A program made the translations under genes and the position numbers. Below are positions 1 to 8,987 of a stretch of DNA of 64,000 nt, in pieces. The notes under the pieces were generated by a model. It saw only the letters and a program-made list of their open reading frames with translations, was not told where the DNA came from and searched no databases. Within the stretch, counting starts at the first letter, position 1. Every line of letters begins with the position of its first letter. Source of the DNA: Xanthomonas sp. NCPPB 1128 (GTDB lineage Bacteria > Pseudomonadota > Gammaproteobacteria > Xanthomonadales > Xanthomonadaceae); NCBI RefSeq assembly GCF_001043115.1, contig NZ_LFME01000024.1, positions 1 through 64,000 of the forward strand, read 5' to 3'.

Positions 1-3000
1 CCCTCCATCACCGCCGCCACCGCCCCCTCCCGGTGCGCCACCTTGCATCATCGGCCCGCTGGCGAACTGTGGCAGGGTCATCACCATCACCGGGCCACGG
101 CTGGTCTGCACCTCGGCCGACGTATCCAATCCCAGCGACTGCATCGCCGTGACCTGCTCCGTCGCTTCCTGCAAGGCCTTGGCCTCCAGATGCTCATGCC
201 CCTGTTGCAGCAGGGCATGGGTGAGGGGGCTGTTGGAGATCCGGTTCAAGGCCTGCTCGATGGCCGCGTCGTTCTTGGAATCGATGGCGTGCAGTAGATC
301 GTCCACGTCGCGGTCGCCAGTGATCTCCTTGCGCTGGGGCAACTGGGAATCGTCCGGCTCGCCGGGCCTTTGCTCCACGGCAGAAGCGGCATCGCGCCGT
401 GCCGTTGCGGGCTGTGGCTCGAACGCCGCGCGCTCGGTTGGTGCAAGCGCGTACGCATCCTGCTGATGGCGGACATCAAACTCTGCGAGGGGACGATCGT
501 CTCCGCGCTCTCGCCGCTGCTGCCTTTCCTGCTTCAGGCGTTCTTCCTGCTGGAGATCTTTTTCGAGCTGTATCCGGAGCGCACGCATCGTTTGCAGCGT
601 CTCCTCCCAGGTTTCGGCTCTCTGCGGCGCAGGAGCGGTGCGGGCGTCCTGCCCATCCGCCGGCGCATCGTGGCGCTGCTCGCGGGCGGTTTCGTCGCCT
701 TCGATACCGCCGCTTGCGCGGTCGGCACCGTGCGTTCCCGAGACGGGCGCGGGCGCCAGTCTATGGTCGGCCACTGGTGGGCCCCATGGGGACATCGAGG
801 GCGTCGGTGTGCGCTGGTCCTCGGTGCGCCCCGCAGCGAGCGACATGGCCACCGGCGCGTCCAACGACGCATCCGTGACCTGAGCGTGTCGCTCCTGCAC
901 TGGCGCTTCCAGAGATGCTTCGCGCCGTTGCAGTAACGCGTCCTCGCGCACGGCCGACGCTTGCGCGCTCGGCAAGTGTGGAGCAGGCGGTGCCTGCGCA
1001 TCGGTGGTTTGCGTAGCTGGTGCGTGCGCGCTCGCTGGCACTGCCGGACGCTCCACATCTTGTTGTGCGCGGCCGTCATGCGCCTGGTGTTCCTGTGTCG
1101 CTTGCGGAAACGCCTCGGCCTCCTGGGGTTGCCGAGACGGCACCAGCTGCTCGCCGGTGACTTGCGCGTAGCGTTCCTGTGTGCCAGATGGCGCCTGGGT
1201 GCGCGGCCGGACGTTCTGGACGTGTCGCTGTTCCTGTCCGGATGGCAGCACGTCATCGGCCTGGCGCCGCTCCGGCCCGTGCGGAAAGGCTTTCTGGGCC
1301 CGTCGCTGCTCCTGCGCTGACGGCGCGGCATCCTCGGCCTGGCGTTGTTCCTGCTCGCGCGGCACCGCATCCTGGGTGGGGCGCTGTTCCTGCTCAAGCT
1401 GTTGGTCCGTCTCGGCCTGGCGCTGCCCCCGTTCGCGCTGTTGCGTCTCCTGGGCCTGACGCTGCTCATGCTCGCGCTGATGGGCTTCCTGTGCCTGGCG
1501 CTGCTCCCGCGTGCGCTGCTGGATTTCGTGGGTCTGGCGTTCTTGCTGTTCGCGCTGCTGCAGGTCCTGGCTTTGGTGATCGAGCGTGGCATGTGCCTCC
1601 AGCGCCTGGGCCGCATGCGCTTGTTCCTCGTGGGACGCCTGCGCCAGCGCATGCTCGCGCGCCTGTCCGGCCTGCTGCTCTTGGATCTGGCGCTCCTGCT
1701 GTTCGCGCTCCAGGCGTTGCTGCGCGGCGCTGGCCGCCTGGGTCCGCGCCTGCATGTCGAGCGCATGCTGCGGATTGGAAGAGGGGTTGGAGGCGGTCCC
1801 CTCCGTGTCGCTAGACCCGTCGGTGGCCCTTGCGAGAGGCGCCGGCCGCGGCGTCGGCAGTTCGGCAGAGGGCGCTGCAGCCTGGTGCGCCCGCACCTCT
1901 TGTAGCGCCTGCCGGATATCCTCGGTGCTGGTGACGGCCACGATGCGATCCACCCCATCGGCGCCGCGCTGGAAATGTGCGATCGGACTGTCAGCGCCGA
2001 AGGCCCCGCCCGGGCCGTGCTGCAGCTTCAGTGAGCCGCCACTGGAGAGCCCTTGCGACTCCCGCGTTCGCTGGGTCGCCAGCTCGATCGCCTCGCGCCA
2101 GTCGGGCTTCAACTCCGTTCCGACGATACGGTAGCGATAGAGCGTCTCCTCCCGTTGCAGGTCTTGTGGCGACGGAGGTGACTGGGGAGATGCGGCAATG
2201 GCCTGGGCATGCTCGACCATCGCGGGCTGCAGCAACGCGCGGGCGGTATTCAGCTCCAATGCGTGATTGCTATCTGCCGGGACGCCGTTGTGGGTCCACT
2301 GACCATCGGCATCACAGCGGTACTGCTTGCCATCGGAGGCGGTCAATGCATCCGGATTGGGCAGTGCTGCCTTCACCGCCTCCGACATCGGCCAACCCTC
2401 TGCCGCCCAGCCGCTGCGGTGATAGGCCAGCTCATAGCGCGTGGCGATGGCCCCAGGGCTGTTGGCGAGATTGCGCGCAACGATAGCCGCAACCTCGGCC
2501 TCCAGTTCCGCCACGCGGGGTGGCAATGCCGTTTCCTCTGAGTAAATGCCGCGGTTGTTCTCCCCGGACACACCGATCTTGGCCAGGCGATGCCATTGGC
2601 CGTCGGTGGGGTCTCGCTTCCAGTTCGCCGGTGAAAGGCTAGGACGGTCACTGTCGTTGGCCGGCAGGATGCAGGGATCTTCCGGCTTCGGTGCGTCCTT
2701 CAGTGCCAGCGCCGCCGCGGCATTGGTCGCAAGGTAGTTCAGTTCGCGCGCCTTGTCGTAGCTCGCGACGATGGATGTAGGGACAGGATTGCTGACGCCA
2801 TCGTTAGTGCCATCAACCTTGCCCTGGCGCGACCAGGCGTAGCCGTTGAAGGACCAATGCGTGCCGTCGCGGTCGCTCTGCTGATAGATCTGGCGATTGT
2901 CGTACAAATCAGCCAGCTTCTCGCCGGCCTTGCTCATGAAGTACGCATCGGCCGCGACCAACACCATTGGGCCGGCGCCTGAGGCGCCCAAGGCATAGGC

Positions 3001-4005
3001 GGCCGTACCGCCACCGGCCCAGCCTCCGACGTTGCGGCCGGCGAAGTGGGTTAGCTCTGACTGCGCGGCGAGAGGATTGTCCTGGCTGTACAGCTCGCCG
3101 GCACGGCGCGCAGTGATGGCGGTATCAGCCGCGCTAGCGAGCAAGCCGGCGCCGCGCAGCAATTGGCCAGCGGAGTGGTTACCGGCTAAAAGTTCGGCGG
3201 TGGCGAAGCCGCGCACTGAGCGAGGCGCAGTTAACGAGTCCGATTCTGCTGCGATGGAAGCGGATACCGGTGCTGCCGAGGGAACGGAATGCGGTGCAGC
3301 GGCGTTGCTGTTAAATGCCTGAGTAACCCGCGCACTCGCTGGCGCAGAAAGTGTCAGACGGCCGCCTGACTGTGCCTGTTCGACCGAATCGCCTAGTAGC
3401 TGCCTGCCGAGCGCCGCATTGCCCTTGACGGTTTTGAAGCCGGGTTGGTCGACAGCATGGATGCTGGTGATGAGATTGGACTCGGACTTCAGCACGGCAG
3501 GCCACCGCGCCTCGGCCCCCGTCAGCTTGAGTGCCTCATCGATTTGCAACGCGTGGGTTTGCTGGTAGGTGGCAAACTTCTTGAAGAAATCTTTGTTGAA
3601 CTGGTTGGCCTGCTCCGCTGTCATCCCGATGGGCGTATTGGTCAGCAGGTCATTGTTCACCATCGCCACTTTTAGCGTGGCGCAGAGTTTGTCTACCTCC
3701 TTGGAAACCCGTGCAGCTGCGGCTCGATCTCCAGCTAATGCCGCTTGGCCGTCAGCGCTCTTCTGGAGAAAATTCAGTTCTTGTTTCAGGCCCTGGGAAT
3801 ACTGGCTGAGAGGGCCGCCATTGTGAGGGGGGACGTCAAGCTTCAGCGCCAGTTGCTTGTCAGCCGGGAGGTTCAGTAGATTGACGTCACCATCAAGATT
3901 GAATAGACCTAAATTTGAGAGCTTCCGGAGCAGAGCGCTACTTCGAAATGCTTGCCGCTCAATAACATGATGTCCCTGAAAAACCGGCTTGTCATTCTTG
4001 GCCAC
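1..4005 (-). CDS. Large polymorphic toxin with N-terminal AHH-type nuclease domain (partial, runs off left edge)
   Basis: The minus strand is open without a stop from a TGA just upstream of 4026 to the window edge, giving at least 1335 residues from a GTG at 4005. Residues 8-75 contain GHHVIE and a later LGLFNLD...PHNGGPL pattern, typical of AHH nucleases of the HNH/Endo VII superfamily. Around residues 318-357 is a Gly/Ala-rich hydrophobic stretch. From about 750 to 1175 the protein is extremely rich in Q, E, R and A (runs of EQQERQ type), probably a long helical or coiled region. The visible end is Gly-rich. The middle part resembles the long non-catalytic region of Xanthomonadaceae XVIPCD/X-Tfe effectors, from memory. 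No secretion domain is visible, but the C-terminus is outside the window. The immunity gene ends 43 nt upstream. Inferred role: antibacterial DNase effector. No ATG is available, so the start is uncertain and the gene could be a truncated cassette. Confidence 0.75.
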   Translation of the reverse strand, partial: MAKNDKPVFQGHHVIERQAFRSSALLRKLSNLGLFNLDGDVNLLNLPADKQLALKLDVPPHNGGPLSQYSQGLKQELNFLQKSADGQAALAGDRAAAARVSKEVDKLCATLKVAMVNNDLLTNTPIGMTAEQANQFNKDFFKKFATYQQTHALQIDEALKLTGAEARWPAVLKSESNLITSIHAVDQPGFKTVKGNAALGRQLLGDSVEQAQSGGRLTLSAPASARVTQAFNSNAAAPHSVPSAAPVSASIAAESDSLTAPRSVRGFATAELLAGNHSAGQLLRGAGLLASAADTAITARRAGELYSQDNPLAAQSELTHFAGRNVGGWAGGGTAAYALGASGAGPMVLVAADAYFMSKAGEKLADLYDNRQIYQQSDRDGTHWSFNGYAWSRQGKVDGTNDGVSNPVPTSIVASYDKARELNYLATNAAAALALKDAPKPEDPCILPANDSDRPSLSPANWKRDPTDGQWHRLAKIGVSGENNRGIYSEETALPPRVAELEAEVAAIVARNLANSPGAIATRYELAYHRSGWAAEGWPMSEAVKAALPNPDALTASDGKQYRCDADGQWTHNGVPADSNHALELNTARALLQPAMVEHAQAIAASPQSPPSPQDLQREETLYRYRIVGTELKPDWREAIELATQRTRESQGLSSGGSLKLQHGPGGAFGADSPIAHFQRGADGVDRIVAVTSTEDIRQALQEVRAHQAAAPSAELPTPRPAPLARATDGSSDTEGTASNPSSNPQHALDMQARTQAASAAQQRLEREQQERQIQEQQAGQAREHALAQASHEEQAHAAQALEAHATLDHQSQDLQQREQQERQTHEIQQRTREQRQAQEAHQREHEQRQAQETQQRERGQRQAETDQQLEQEQRPTQDAVPREQEQRQAEDAAPSAQEQRRAQKAFPHGPERRQADDVLPSGQEQRHVQNVRPRTQAPSGTQERYAQVTGEQLVPSRQPQEAEAFPQATQEHQAHDGRAQQDVERPAVPASAHAPATQTTDAQAPPAPHLPSAQASAVREDALLQRREASLEAPVQERHAQVTDASLDAPVAMSLAAGRTEDQRTPTPSMSPWGPPVADHRLAPAPVSGTHGADRASGGIEGDETAREQRHDAPADGQDARTAPAPQRAETWEETLQTMRALRIQLEKDLQQEERLKQERQQRRERGDDRPLAEFDVRHQQDAYALAPTERAAFEPQPATARRDAASAVEQRPGEPDDSQLPQRKEITGDRDVDDLLHAIDSKNDAAIEQALNRISNSPLTHALLQQGHEHLEAKALQEATEQVTAMQSLGLDTSAEVQTSRGPVMVMTLPQFASGPMMQGGAPGGGGGGGDGG

Positions 4006-4048
4006 TGTCCGAAATTCCGAGTTGGCATATCACAGGGAATGCAAGCCA

Positions 4049-4696
4049 CTAAAAATCGGCGGCGTCGTTCCACCACAGGCCATTGGAGCTAGGTTTCACT
4101 CCAATTCCGGCGCTCCGTATCGCCTCATACATCGTGCGATCACAGATTACGCTGGATGGATCCTCCCCCATCCTGAAGACATGGGCATTTCCAATCAGTT
4201 CTTCCTTGAAGGATAGTTTCGCGCCTCCGGAGAAAGTGATGACCTCCACGTCTTGATTGGAAGTATGGTCCCGGACTATTCGCGTCTGAAATTCAGAGTT
4301 GGGTTTGTCCATGGCAAAAATGGTCCGGACCACGTCACACAGATAGTGCTGCGGCCCCTTCGAGCCGTCCGGCAATTCGTAATCGCACGGGACAAATGCA
4401 AAACCCTCGGCATCTACCGACTCGAAGACGCGCTTGAGCCGCTCCGAAACCAGCCAGTAGCCGCTGAATCCGCCTTCCAGATCACGAGGGCGCCTTTTTG
4501 AATTGCGCGCGTGAGTCAATACGGGCGTTTCCGCCAGCGTGGGAAATCCGCCTTCCGCGGGTCGAATAATCAGGCGTGGCGGTGTCAGAAGGGCTTCTTC
4601 GTTGGAGATCTCAACGTCGGTTCCAGAGCCGCCACCGCGGGTATCTGGATCGAGGACGTAAAAGCGCCCTTTCTGTGGATTTTGGCTACTATTCAT
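4049..4696 (-). CDS. DUF1629 / Imm11-family immunity protein
   Basis: This 215-aa cytoplasmic-type protein has no signal peptide. It matches the DUF1629 (Imm11-like) pattern: an N-terminal segment beginning FYVLDPD, then LEGGFSGYWLVSERLKRVFESVD, and a C-terminal VFRMGEDPSSVICD. This family is known as immunity partners of polymorphic nuclease toxins. It lies 43 nt upstream of the AHH toxin on the same strand, so immunity is made before toxin. Inferred role: binds and inactivates the neighbouring AHH nuclease. The ATG at 4696 has a modest GAAGTGA Shine-Dalgarno-like sequence. Confidence 0.8.
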   Translation of the reverse strand: MNSSQNPQKGRFYVLDPDTRGGGSGTDVEISNEEALLTPPRLIIRPAEGGFPTLAETPVLTHARNSKRRPRDLEGGFSGYWLVSERLKRVFESVDAEGFAFVPCDYELPDGSKGPQHYLCDVVRTIFAMDKPNSEFQTRIVRDHTSNQDVEVITFSGGAKLSFKEELIGNAHVFRMGEDPSSVICDRTMYEAIRSAGIGVKPSSNGLWWNDAADF

Positions 4697-5097
4697 TGGA
4701 TCACTTCATTTTTTTAGGTAATTCGGTAATTGAAATAACACGTGGCCATCGGATGTAACGCTATATCCGCGCTTTACCATAGCCATTCCGTGCATTGTCC
4801 AACCGCACCGAGTTAAACATCAGTCATCCGTATGACCTGAGATCGATCTGCCACCGAGCGTACTTCTAGGATGCCAGTTCGGTGTTCGACCTGCAGTAGG
4901 AAAATTCTGACGGATCGATTGCACTGCCAGCCTGCGTGGCGGCGACTCCGGTGACCGAGGCTGGCCCGATCAAGAAGCTGCCTGATGAGCCTTCGAAGTT
5001 CGCGATTCGACGAAATCTCAAACCCATATTACCTTCTTGAAGCTGGCTGGTACCGGCTTTGCGTATGACGCTGCGCCGGTAGCGTCTTGCAGGAGCA
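4697..5097. other. Intergenic region, no supported gene
   Basis: About 400 bases between the immunity gene start and the small membrane protein. A 53-codon minus-strand frame (MGLRFRRIANFEG..., about 5027 down to 4866) has a good AAGAAGGTAAT upstream of its ATG. It has no recognisable family and could be a fragment or a small unknown gene. The promoter of the immunity-toxin unit should lie in the AT-richer 4700-4760 part. Confidence 0.4.
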
Positions 5098-5103
5098 ATG
5101 AGC

Positions 5104-5232
5104 ATGAGGAGCAAGGTCGAGCTGATCTATTGCGTGATGGTCGTGGCTACGGCTGTTCTTGCTGGGGTCATGAAATGCACAGCGAGCGCGGCCTGTAGCA
5201 GATGTGGCGACCTGGTCGATCCGTTCGACTGA
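5104..5232 (+). CDS. Small membrane protein upstream of DUF932 gene
   Basis: A 42-codon frame (MRSKVELIYC...) with one hydrophobic helix, LIYCVMVVATAVLAGVM, at about residues 7-23, followed by a short Cys-containing tail (KCTASAACSRCGD). AGGAG at 5091-5095 lies 8 nt before the ATG; an in-frame ATG at 5098 is also possible. It ends 20 nt before the 13-bp hairpin that precedes the DUF932 gene. No family is recognised. Support comes from the ribosome binding site, the coherent hydrophobic segment and its place at the head of a mobile-element operon. It is small enough that chance cannot be excluded. Confidence 0.45.
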   Translation: MRSKVELIYCVMVVATAVLAGVMKCTASAACSRCGDLVDPFD

Positions 5233-5252
5233 TCCGATCCACCTGGTACCTC

Positions 5253-5284
5253 GCACAAGGCCCGGCATCGTCCGGGCCTTGTGC
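5253..5284 (+). promoter_or_regulatory. Perfect 13-bp hairpin leader before DUF932 gene
   Basis: GCACAAGGCCCGG (5253-5265), loop CATCGT, CCGGGCCTTGTGC (5272-5284). The hairpin ends 30 nt before the ATG of the DUF932 gene. It is followed by GTTTGTGCC, not a T-tract, so an RNA leader or protein-binding site is as likely as a terminator. Confidence 0.6.
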
Positions 5285-5314
5285 GTTTGTGCCGTCAACA
5301 ACGAGGAAACAGAA

Positions 5315-6271
5315 ATGCACTTGATCGAAGCAATGGCCTACGCCGGAGAGATGCCCTGGCACGGCTTGGGTAACCGGCTGGCACCTCGGCAGCCCATCGA
5401 CGTATGGAAGCGGCAGGCGGGCATGGACTGGAAGATAGAGGAGGCGGAGGTGCGCTACGTTGCGGGTAGCCACAACCTTGGCGTGATCCATGCCTTCCCG
5501 GAACAAAAGGTGCTTTACCGCTCGGATACACGTTTGCCCCTGTCAGTCGTGTCCAAGCGCTTCCAGGTCGTGCAGCCGGGCCAGATCCTGGAGTTCTATC
5601 GGGACCTGACCTCCAGCAACGGCTTCGAACTGGAAACGGCCGGGGTGCTGCGCGAGGGTCGCAAGTTCTGGGCGCTGGCCCGGACTGGACAGAGCGCGAC
5701 GCTGAAAGGACGGGACAAGGTAAATGGCTACCTGCTGCTGGCGACCGCCTGCGACGGCACGTTGGCTACCACGGCGCAGTTCACTTCGGTTCGGGTGGTC
5801 TGCAACAACACCCTGTCCATCGCACTGGGCAACGCCCCCGGAGCCATCAAGGTGCCGCACCGCAGCCAGTTCGATCCGGACGTGATGAAGCGCCAACTGG
5901 GCATCACCGTGTCGTCCTGGGATGGCTTCGTGGCCAGGATGAAGGCACTGGTGGAGCGACCGGTGGATCCGGACTCGGTGGAAGGGCTGTTGCGCCGGGT
6001 GCTGACCTATACCGGGCCAGACGGCAAGGCCACTGTGGTCAACGAGCAGGCCATGGCCAATGTGCGCTCGCTGTACGAGGGCGGCGGACGTGGTGCGCTG
6101 ATGGCCTCCAGCCGCGGTACGGCCTGGGGCCTGCTCAACAGCGTGACCGAGTTCATCGATCACCACCGCCGCGCGCGCAGCGACGATCATCGCCGCGACG
6201 CGGCCTGGTTCGGACCCGGTGCCCAGCTCAAGCAGCGGGCCTGGGACGAAGTGATGAAGCTGGTGGCCTGA
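5315..6271 (+). CDS. DUF932 domain protein (phage/plasmid-like)
   Basis: A 318-aa protein of the DUF932 family, found on conjugative elements, plasmids and phages; its biochemical role is unknown. Diagnostic parts are [14 protein letters not shown] near the N-terminus, the central [23 protein letters not shown], and [15 protein letters not shown]. An in-frame start exists further upstream at 5204, but ATG 5315 is preferred because GAGGAAAC lies 4 nt before it and the family begins here. The stop overlaps the start of the RadC-like gene (TGATG), so the two are translationally coupled. Its position in the mobile backbone suggests a role in element replication or transfer. Confidence 0.85.
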   Translation: MHLIEAMAYAGEMPWHGLGNRLAPRQPIDVWKRQAGMDWKIEEAEVRYVAGSHNLGVIHAFPEQKVLYRSDTRLPLSVVSKRFQVVQPGQILEFYRDLTSSNGFELETAGVLREGRKFWALARTGQSATLKGRDKVNGYLLLATACDGTLATTAQFTSVRVVCNNTLSIALGNAPGAIKVPHRSQFDPDVMKRQLGITVSSWDGFVARMKALVERPVDPDSVEGLLRRVLTYTGPDGKATVVNEQAMANVRSLYEGGGRGALMASSRGTAWGLLNSVTEFIDHHRRARSDDHRRDAAWFGPGAQLKQRAWDEVMKLVA

Positions 6272-6780
6272 TGCGCGTCCGGTCAGGCTTGCATACAGTC
6301 ACCGTTGCCCGGGCAGCTCCGTCCGAAGGGGCTGTCCGGATACGGGAGGACCAGGCCATCGCCCGTGCGTTGCGCATTCTGGAGCAACGGGGCGGGCAGT
6401 CCGGACGCTTGCTGAGTGACCTGATGACCTGCAGTGCGTTCTTCCGGCTACGGCTGGGCAGCGAGGAGCGCGAGCACTTCGAGGCCGCCTTCCTCAATAC
6501 CCGACATCGGCTGATAGCAGTGGAGCGCTTGTTCTCCGGCACGGTGGATGGGGCGGAAGTACACCCGCGCGTCGTGGTACAGCGGGCGCTGGCGCTGAAC
6601 GCATCAGCGGTGTTACTGGCCCACAACCATCCCAGTGGCAACACCGAGCCCTCTGCGGCCGACCGCGCGCTGACGGCGCGGCTGAAGGCATCCCTGGAGC
6701 TGGTCGACGTTCGCCTGCTGGATCATTTCGTGGTCACCGCCAGCGAGGCGATATCGATGGCTGCCCGGGGATGGGTCTGA
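6271..6780 (+). CDS. JAB-domain protein, RadC family
   Basis: A 169-aa JAB/MPN metalloprotease-fold protein of the RadC group. The metal-binding motif is complete: HNHPSG at residues 118-123 with D131 (H-x-H-x10-D). The first about 40 residues replace the helix-hairpin-helix region of chromosomal RadC and are poorly conserved. Short RadC-like proteins of this type are common on integrative conjugative elements, next to DUF932 genes. The ATG overlaps the DUF932 stop codon. The function in elements is unknown; a deubiquitinase-like peptidase or DNA-related role is inferred only from the fold. Confidence 0.9.
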   Translation: MRVRSGLHTVTVARAAPSEGAVRIREDQAIARALRILEQRGGQSGRLLSDLMTCSAFFRLRLGSEEREHFEAAFLNTRHRLIAVERLFSGTVDGAEVHPRVVVQRALALNASAVLLAHNHPSGNTEPSAADRALTARLKASLELVDVRLLDHFVVTASEAISMAARGWV

Positions 6781-6805
6781 CGGCCCACGGTCAGAGATGG
6801 CATAA

Positions 6806-6829
6806 CGCCCGGCCCATGGGGGCCGGGCG
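6806..6829. terminator. Hairpin between convergent RadC-like and XRE genes
   Basis: CGCCCGGCCC (6806-6815), loop ATGG, GGGCCGGGCG (6820-6829): a perfect 10-bp GC stem in the gap between two convergent genes. No T-tract follows on either strand, so it may act as a weak or factor-assisted bidirectional terminator. Confidence 0.5.
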
Positions 6830-6860
6830 CGTAGCTGCGTGAATTCGTCCCTCGCGCGCG

Positions 6861-7271
6861 TCAGTCCTTTTCAGCCAGCACCTTTAACGCCTTGGGCTGC
6901 TCCCGCTTGGGTAGCTGTAGCAACTTCAGCAGCTTGGATAGCAGGGCGGGATCCTGGACCAGCGCAGGTATCAATGTGGCCAGCGCATCCCTCTGGCCCT
7001 CATCGACCTGGGACAGCGCCAGGATGGCATCGGCCATAGCCGCATTGTCAGCCAGCAGGTAGGCCACCGGCACATCCAGCACCTGCGCCAGCGTGCCCAG
7101 GTTGTCGAAGCCGATGGCGGTGACCTGATGCTCGTAGCGGTTGATCCGCGACGAGCCCTTGTCCTTACCCAGGCCCATGCGATCCCCCAGCGCGCGCTGG
7201 CTCAGGCCACGCAACTGCCGCGCCTGCAAAAGGCGAGCAGCAAACAAGGCGCGTGGCGAGGAATCGGGCAC
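6861..7271 (-). CDS. XRE-family transcriptional regulator
   Basis: A 136-aa protein with an N-terminal helix-turn-helix (residues about 12-70: LLQARQLRGLSQRALGDRMG ... NLGTLAQVLDVPVAYLL) and a C-terminal helical tail rich in Leu and Lys. The start is a GTG at 7271, because a stop lies just upstream in frame and no ATG is available before the HTH. It probably represses itself and nearby element genes through the inverted repeat at 7332-7350. It is convergent with the RadC-like gene. Confidence 0.85.
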   Translation of the reverse strand: MPDSSPRALFAARLLQARQLRGLSQRALGDRMGLGKDKGSSRINRYEHQVTAIGFDNLGTLAQVLDVPVAYLLADNAAMADAILALSQVDEGQRDALATLIPALVQDPALLSKLLKLLQLPKREQPKALKVLAEKD

Positions 7272-7331
7272 CGGACAACGAAAAAGCGGGGATGGCCCGA
7301 ATCATGACGAAGCCTCTATCGGTGTGGCAGA

Positions 7332-7350
7332 CTCTATCTAGCAAATAGAG
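7332..7350 (-). promoter_or_regulatory. Inverted repeat upstream of XRE regulator
   Basis: CTCTAT-N7-ATAGAG at 7332-7350, about 60 nt upstream of the XRE start. A further CTCTATC lies at about 7314, making a direct repeat. This spacing and position suit an XRE autoregulatory operator. The rest of 7351-7587 shows no gene. Confidence 0.45.
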
Positions 7351-7587
7351 GGTAGGTGTCAAGCCAACAGGGAGGCCGCCCAGTGCGGCAAGCAATACGA
7401 AACAGGGGGGGAGCAGTCAGGTGGCGACGCCATCAATTCCGCGTCGCGGCACTGACCGCGGATCAACGCTCAACTGAGATTGCAAACCACCGCCTTCGAG
7501 GCGCGTGGGGCGGGCACTTCGTGCTTGCGTGAGGCCAATCGTGCAGATCCATCAACTCAAACCATCTTGAATAAGGAGAGCTTGACC

Positions 7588-8913
7588 ATGAAGAAGTACC
7601 CACTGGGCCTTGCCCTAATTGGCCTGTCGGTTGTGTTGACGGGATGTGGCTCGCAGGCCGACTGCGCGAGTAGCGATGTGCAGGAAGCCTACCTGGGGAT
7701 GGTAGGCAATCTAAACGATGAGGACGCTGTAGAAATCCTCAAATCATCGGTATTCAAGAGCGTCGTCACCCAGGACGTGGACAAGGACACCGGTTATCGC
7801 GCCTGCGCCGCAAAAATCGTCATGAAAAGTGAAGCGGATACCCGCGAGCGGAATATCAGCTATCAGATAGAACAGGTCGAATCCGGGGACGCCAACTTCA
7901 AGGTCTACGCGGACAGGACCGATCTTGGGCAGGTCTCTTACATGGCAACAGCGCTTGCCAAGGAGAATCGTGCCAACAAGAAGACGAAAGAATTGACCGA
8001 CGCGGCCGCAGCAAATCCATACGTTCTGGCCACCGACCAGGATGCGCGAGAGGCCGGGATTTCGGTTGGGCATCAGTTCTTCGGGGATCGCGTAGATGAG
8101 TCATCGGTGCGTGTCACCTCGCTAGACATCGATGGAGATGGCGTCGCGGAATTCCTGACGGCGATGAAGATCAACTACGCCAGTGGCGATTCGAAGTGGT
8201 ACGCCTTCGCGTCACATCAATATCCCAAGGGGCCAGGGAAGAAGAACGCGGTTGAGTTTGCCGGTGAGGGTGCAGTAGAGGCGCTTGGCACGGAGCCATC
8301 GAGTTACGAAATACAGGGGAAGAGCTTGGTCGTCATGATGGCTGATGGCTCGAAGGAGTCGCTTGCTTACCACACGAGCACCGATGCCTACCGAACTTAC
8401 ATCCAGATGAATGGAGGTAATCCTTCGGCTCCAATCACGCCTTCCACCATGTCCGTGGCGGCGGCTCCGGGCACGGCCCCGACGGCCGCTACGGCCTCGG
8501 GGGTCGTGCCCAGTGTAGATGTCATCGACGCTGCGATCGCCACGCAGGCCAAGCAGGACGGGGGCAGGGAGTACAAGGACGCCCGGAAGTCCGTCGAAGC
8601 TGACTTGACCGGTGACGGCAAGCCAGAGGTGGTGCTGCTGTACACGTTGGAAGGCCAGAGCGGCAGCAATGGTGCCGGGAGCTACCTGGCGGCCTTCCAG
8701 CGCGAGGAAGGTGGTCAGCTGCACCTGGTCGGCACGACATTGGTTGCAGGCCTTGGTGTTGCAGCGCAGAGTCTGCGCGTAGAGGATGGCAAGGCATACG
8801 TGACACTGCTTGCGCCGGGTCCTGACGATCCGGACTGCTGCCCATCGATGAAGGAGGAGGCACTCTACGTCCTTGATGGAAGCAAGTGGCTGCAGGTACA
8901 GCCATCGCTCTGA
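7588..8913 (+). CDS. Predicted lipoprotein with central Ala/Thr/Pro linker
   Basis: A 441-aa protein. The ATG at 7588 follows AAGGAG at a 9-nt spacing and opens a lipoprotein signal, MKKYPLGLALIGLSVVLTGCGS, with lipobox LTGC (Cys at residue 18). The in-frame upstream start lacks these features. The N-terminal part carries SDVQEAYLGMVG and SYQIEQVESGD, resembling small lipoprotein repeats seen in proteobacteria. Residues about 275-310 form an Ala/Thr/Pro linker, followed by a second domain with VEADLTGDGKPEVVLLYTLEG, an FG-GAP or EF-hand-like DxDGDG pattern. DIDGDGVAEFL appears in the first half too. Predicted to be anchored in the inner or outer membrane. No specific function is assigned. Confidence 0.8.
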   Translation: MKKYPLGLALIGLSVVLTGCGSQADCASSDVQEAYLGMVGNLNDEDAVEILKSSVFKSVVTQDVDKDTGYRACAAKIVMKSEADTRERNISYQIEQVESGDANFKVYADRTDLGQVSYMATALAKENRANKKTKELTDAAAANPYVLATDQDAREAGISVGHQFFGDRVDESSVRVTSLDIDGDGVAEFLTAMKINYASGDSKWYAFASHQYPKGPGKKNAVEFAGEGAVEALGTEPSSYEIQGKSLVVMMADGSKESLAYHTSTDAYRTYIQMNGGNPSAPITPSTMSVAAAPGTAPTAATASGVVPSVDVIDAAIATQAKQDGGREYKDARKSVEADLTGDGKPEVVLLYTLEGQSGSNGAGSYLAAFQREEGGQLHLVGTTLVAGLGVAAQSLRVEDGKAYVTLLAPGPDDPDCCPSMKEEALYVLDGSKWLQVQPSL

Positions 8914-8926
8914 TGTGCATAGCTGC

Positions 8927-8987
8927 CCAAGTGGAGAGAGCAAATGCTCTCTCCACTTGGCGCATCGGAACTCCCTTCTTTTTTTTT
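8927..8987 (+). terminator. Strong terminator after lipoprotein gene
   Basis: A perfect 16-bp stem, CCAAGTGGAGAGAGCA (8927-8942) with TGCTCTCTCCACTTGG (8945-8960). A run of nine T lies at 8979-8987. The T run is 18 nt past the stem, so it is not a textbook terminator, but the hairpin is very stable. The T run also supplies part of the stop codon of the convergent DUF3987 gene. Confidence 0.7.

Noticed and set aside
534..1958. 474-codon Arg/Pro/Ser-rich minus-strand frame
   Set aside because: It is an out-of-frame shadow of the Q-rich region of the AHH toxin; its arginine-rich composition is typical of a wrong frame in GC-rich DNA.
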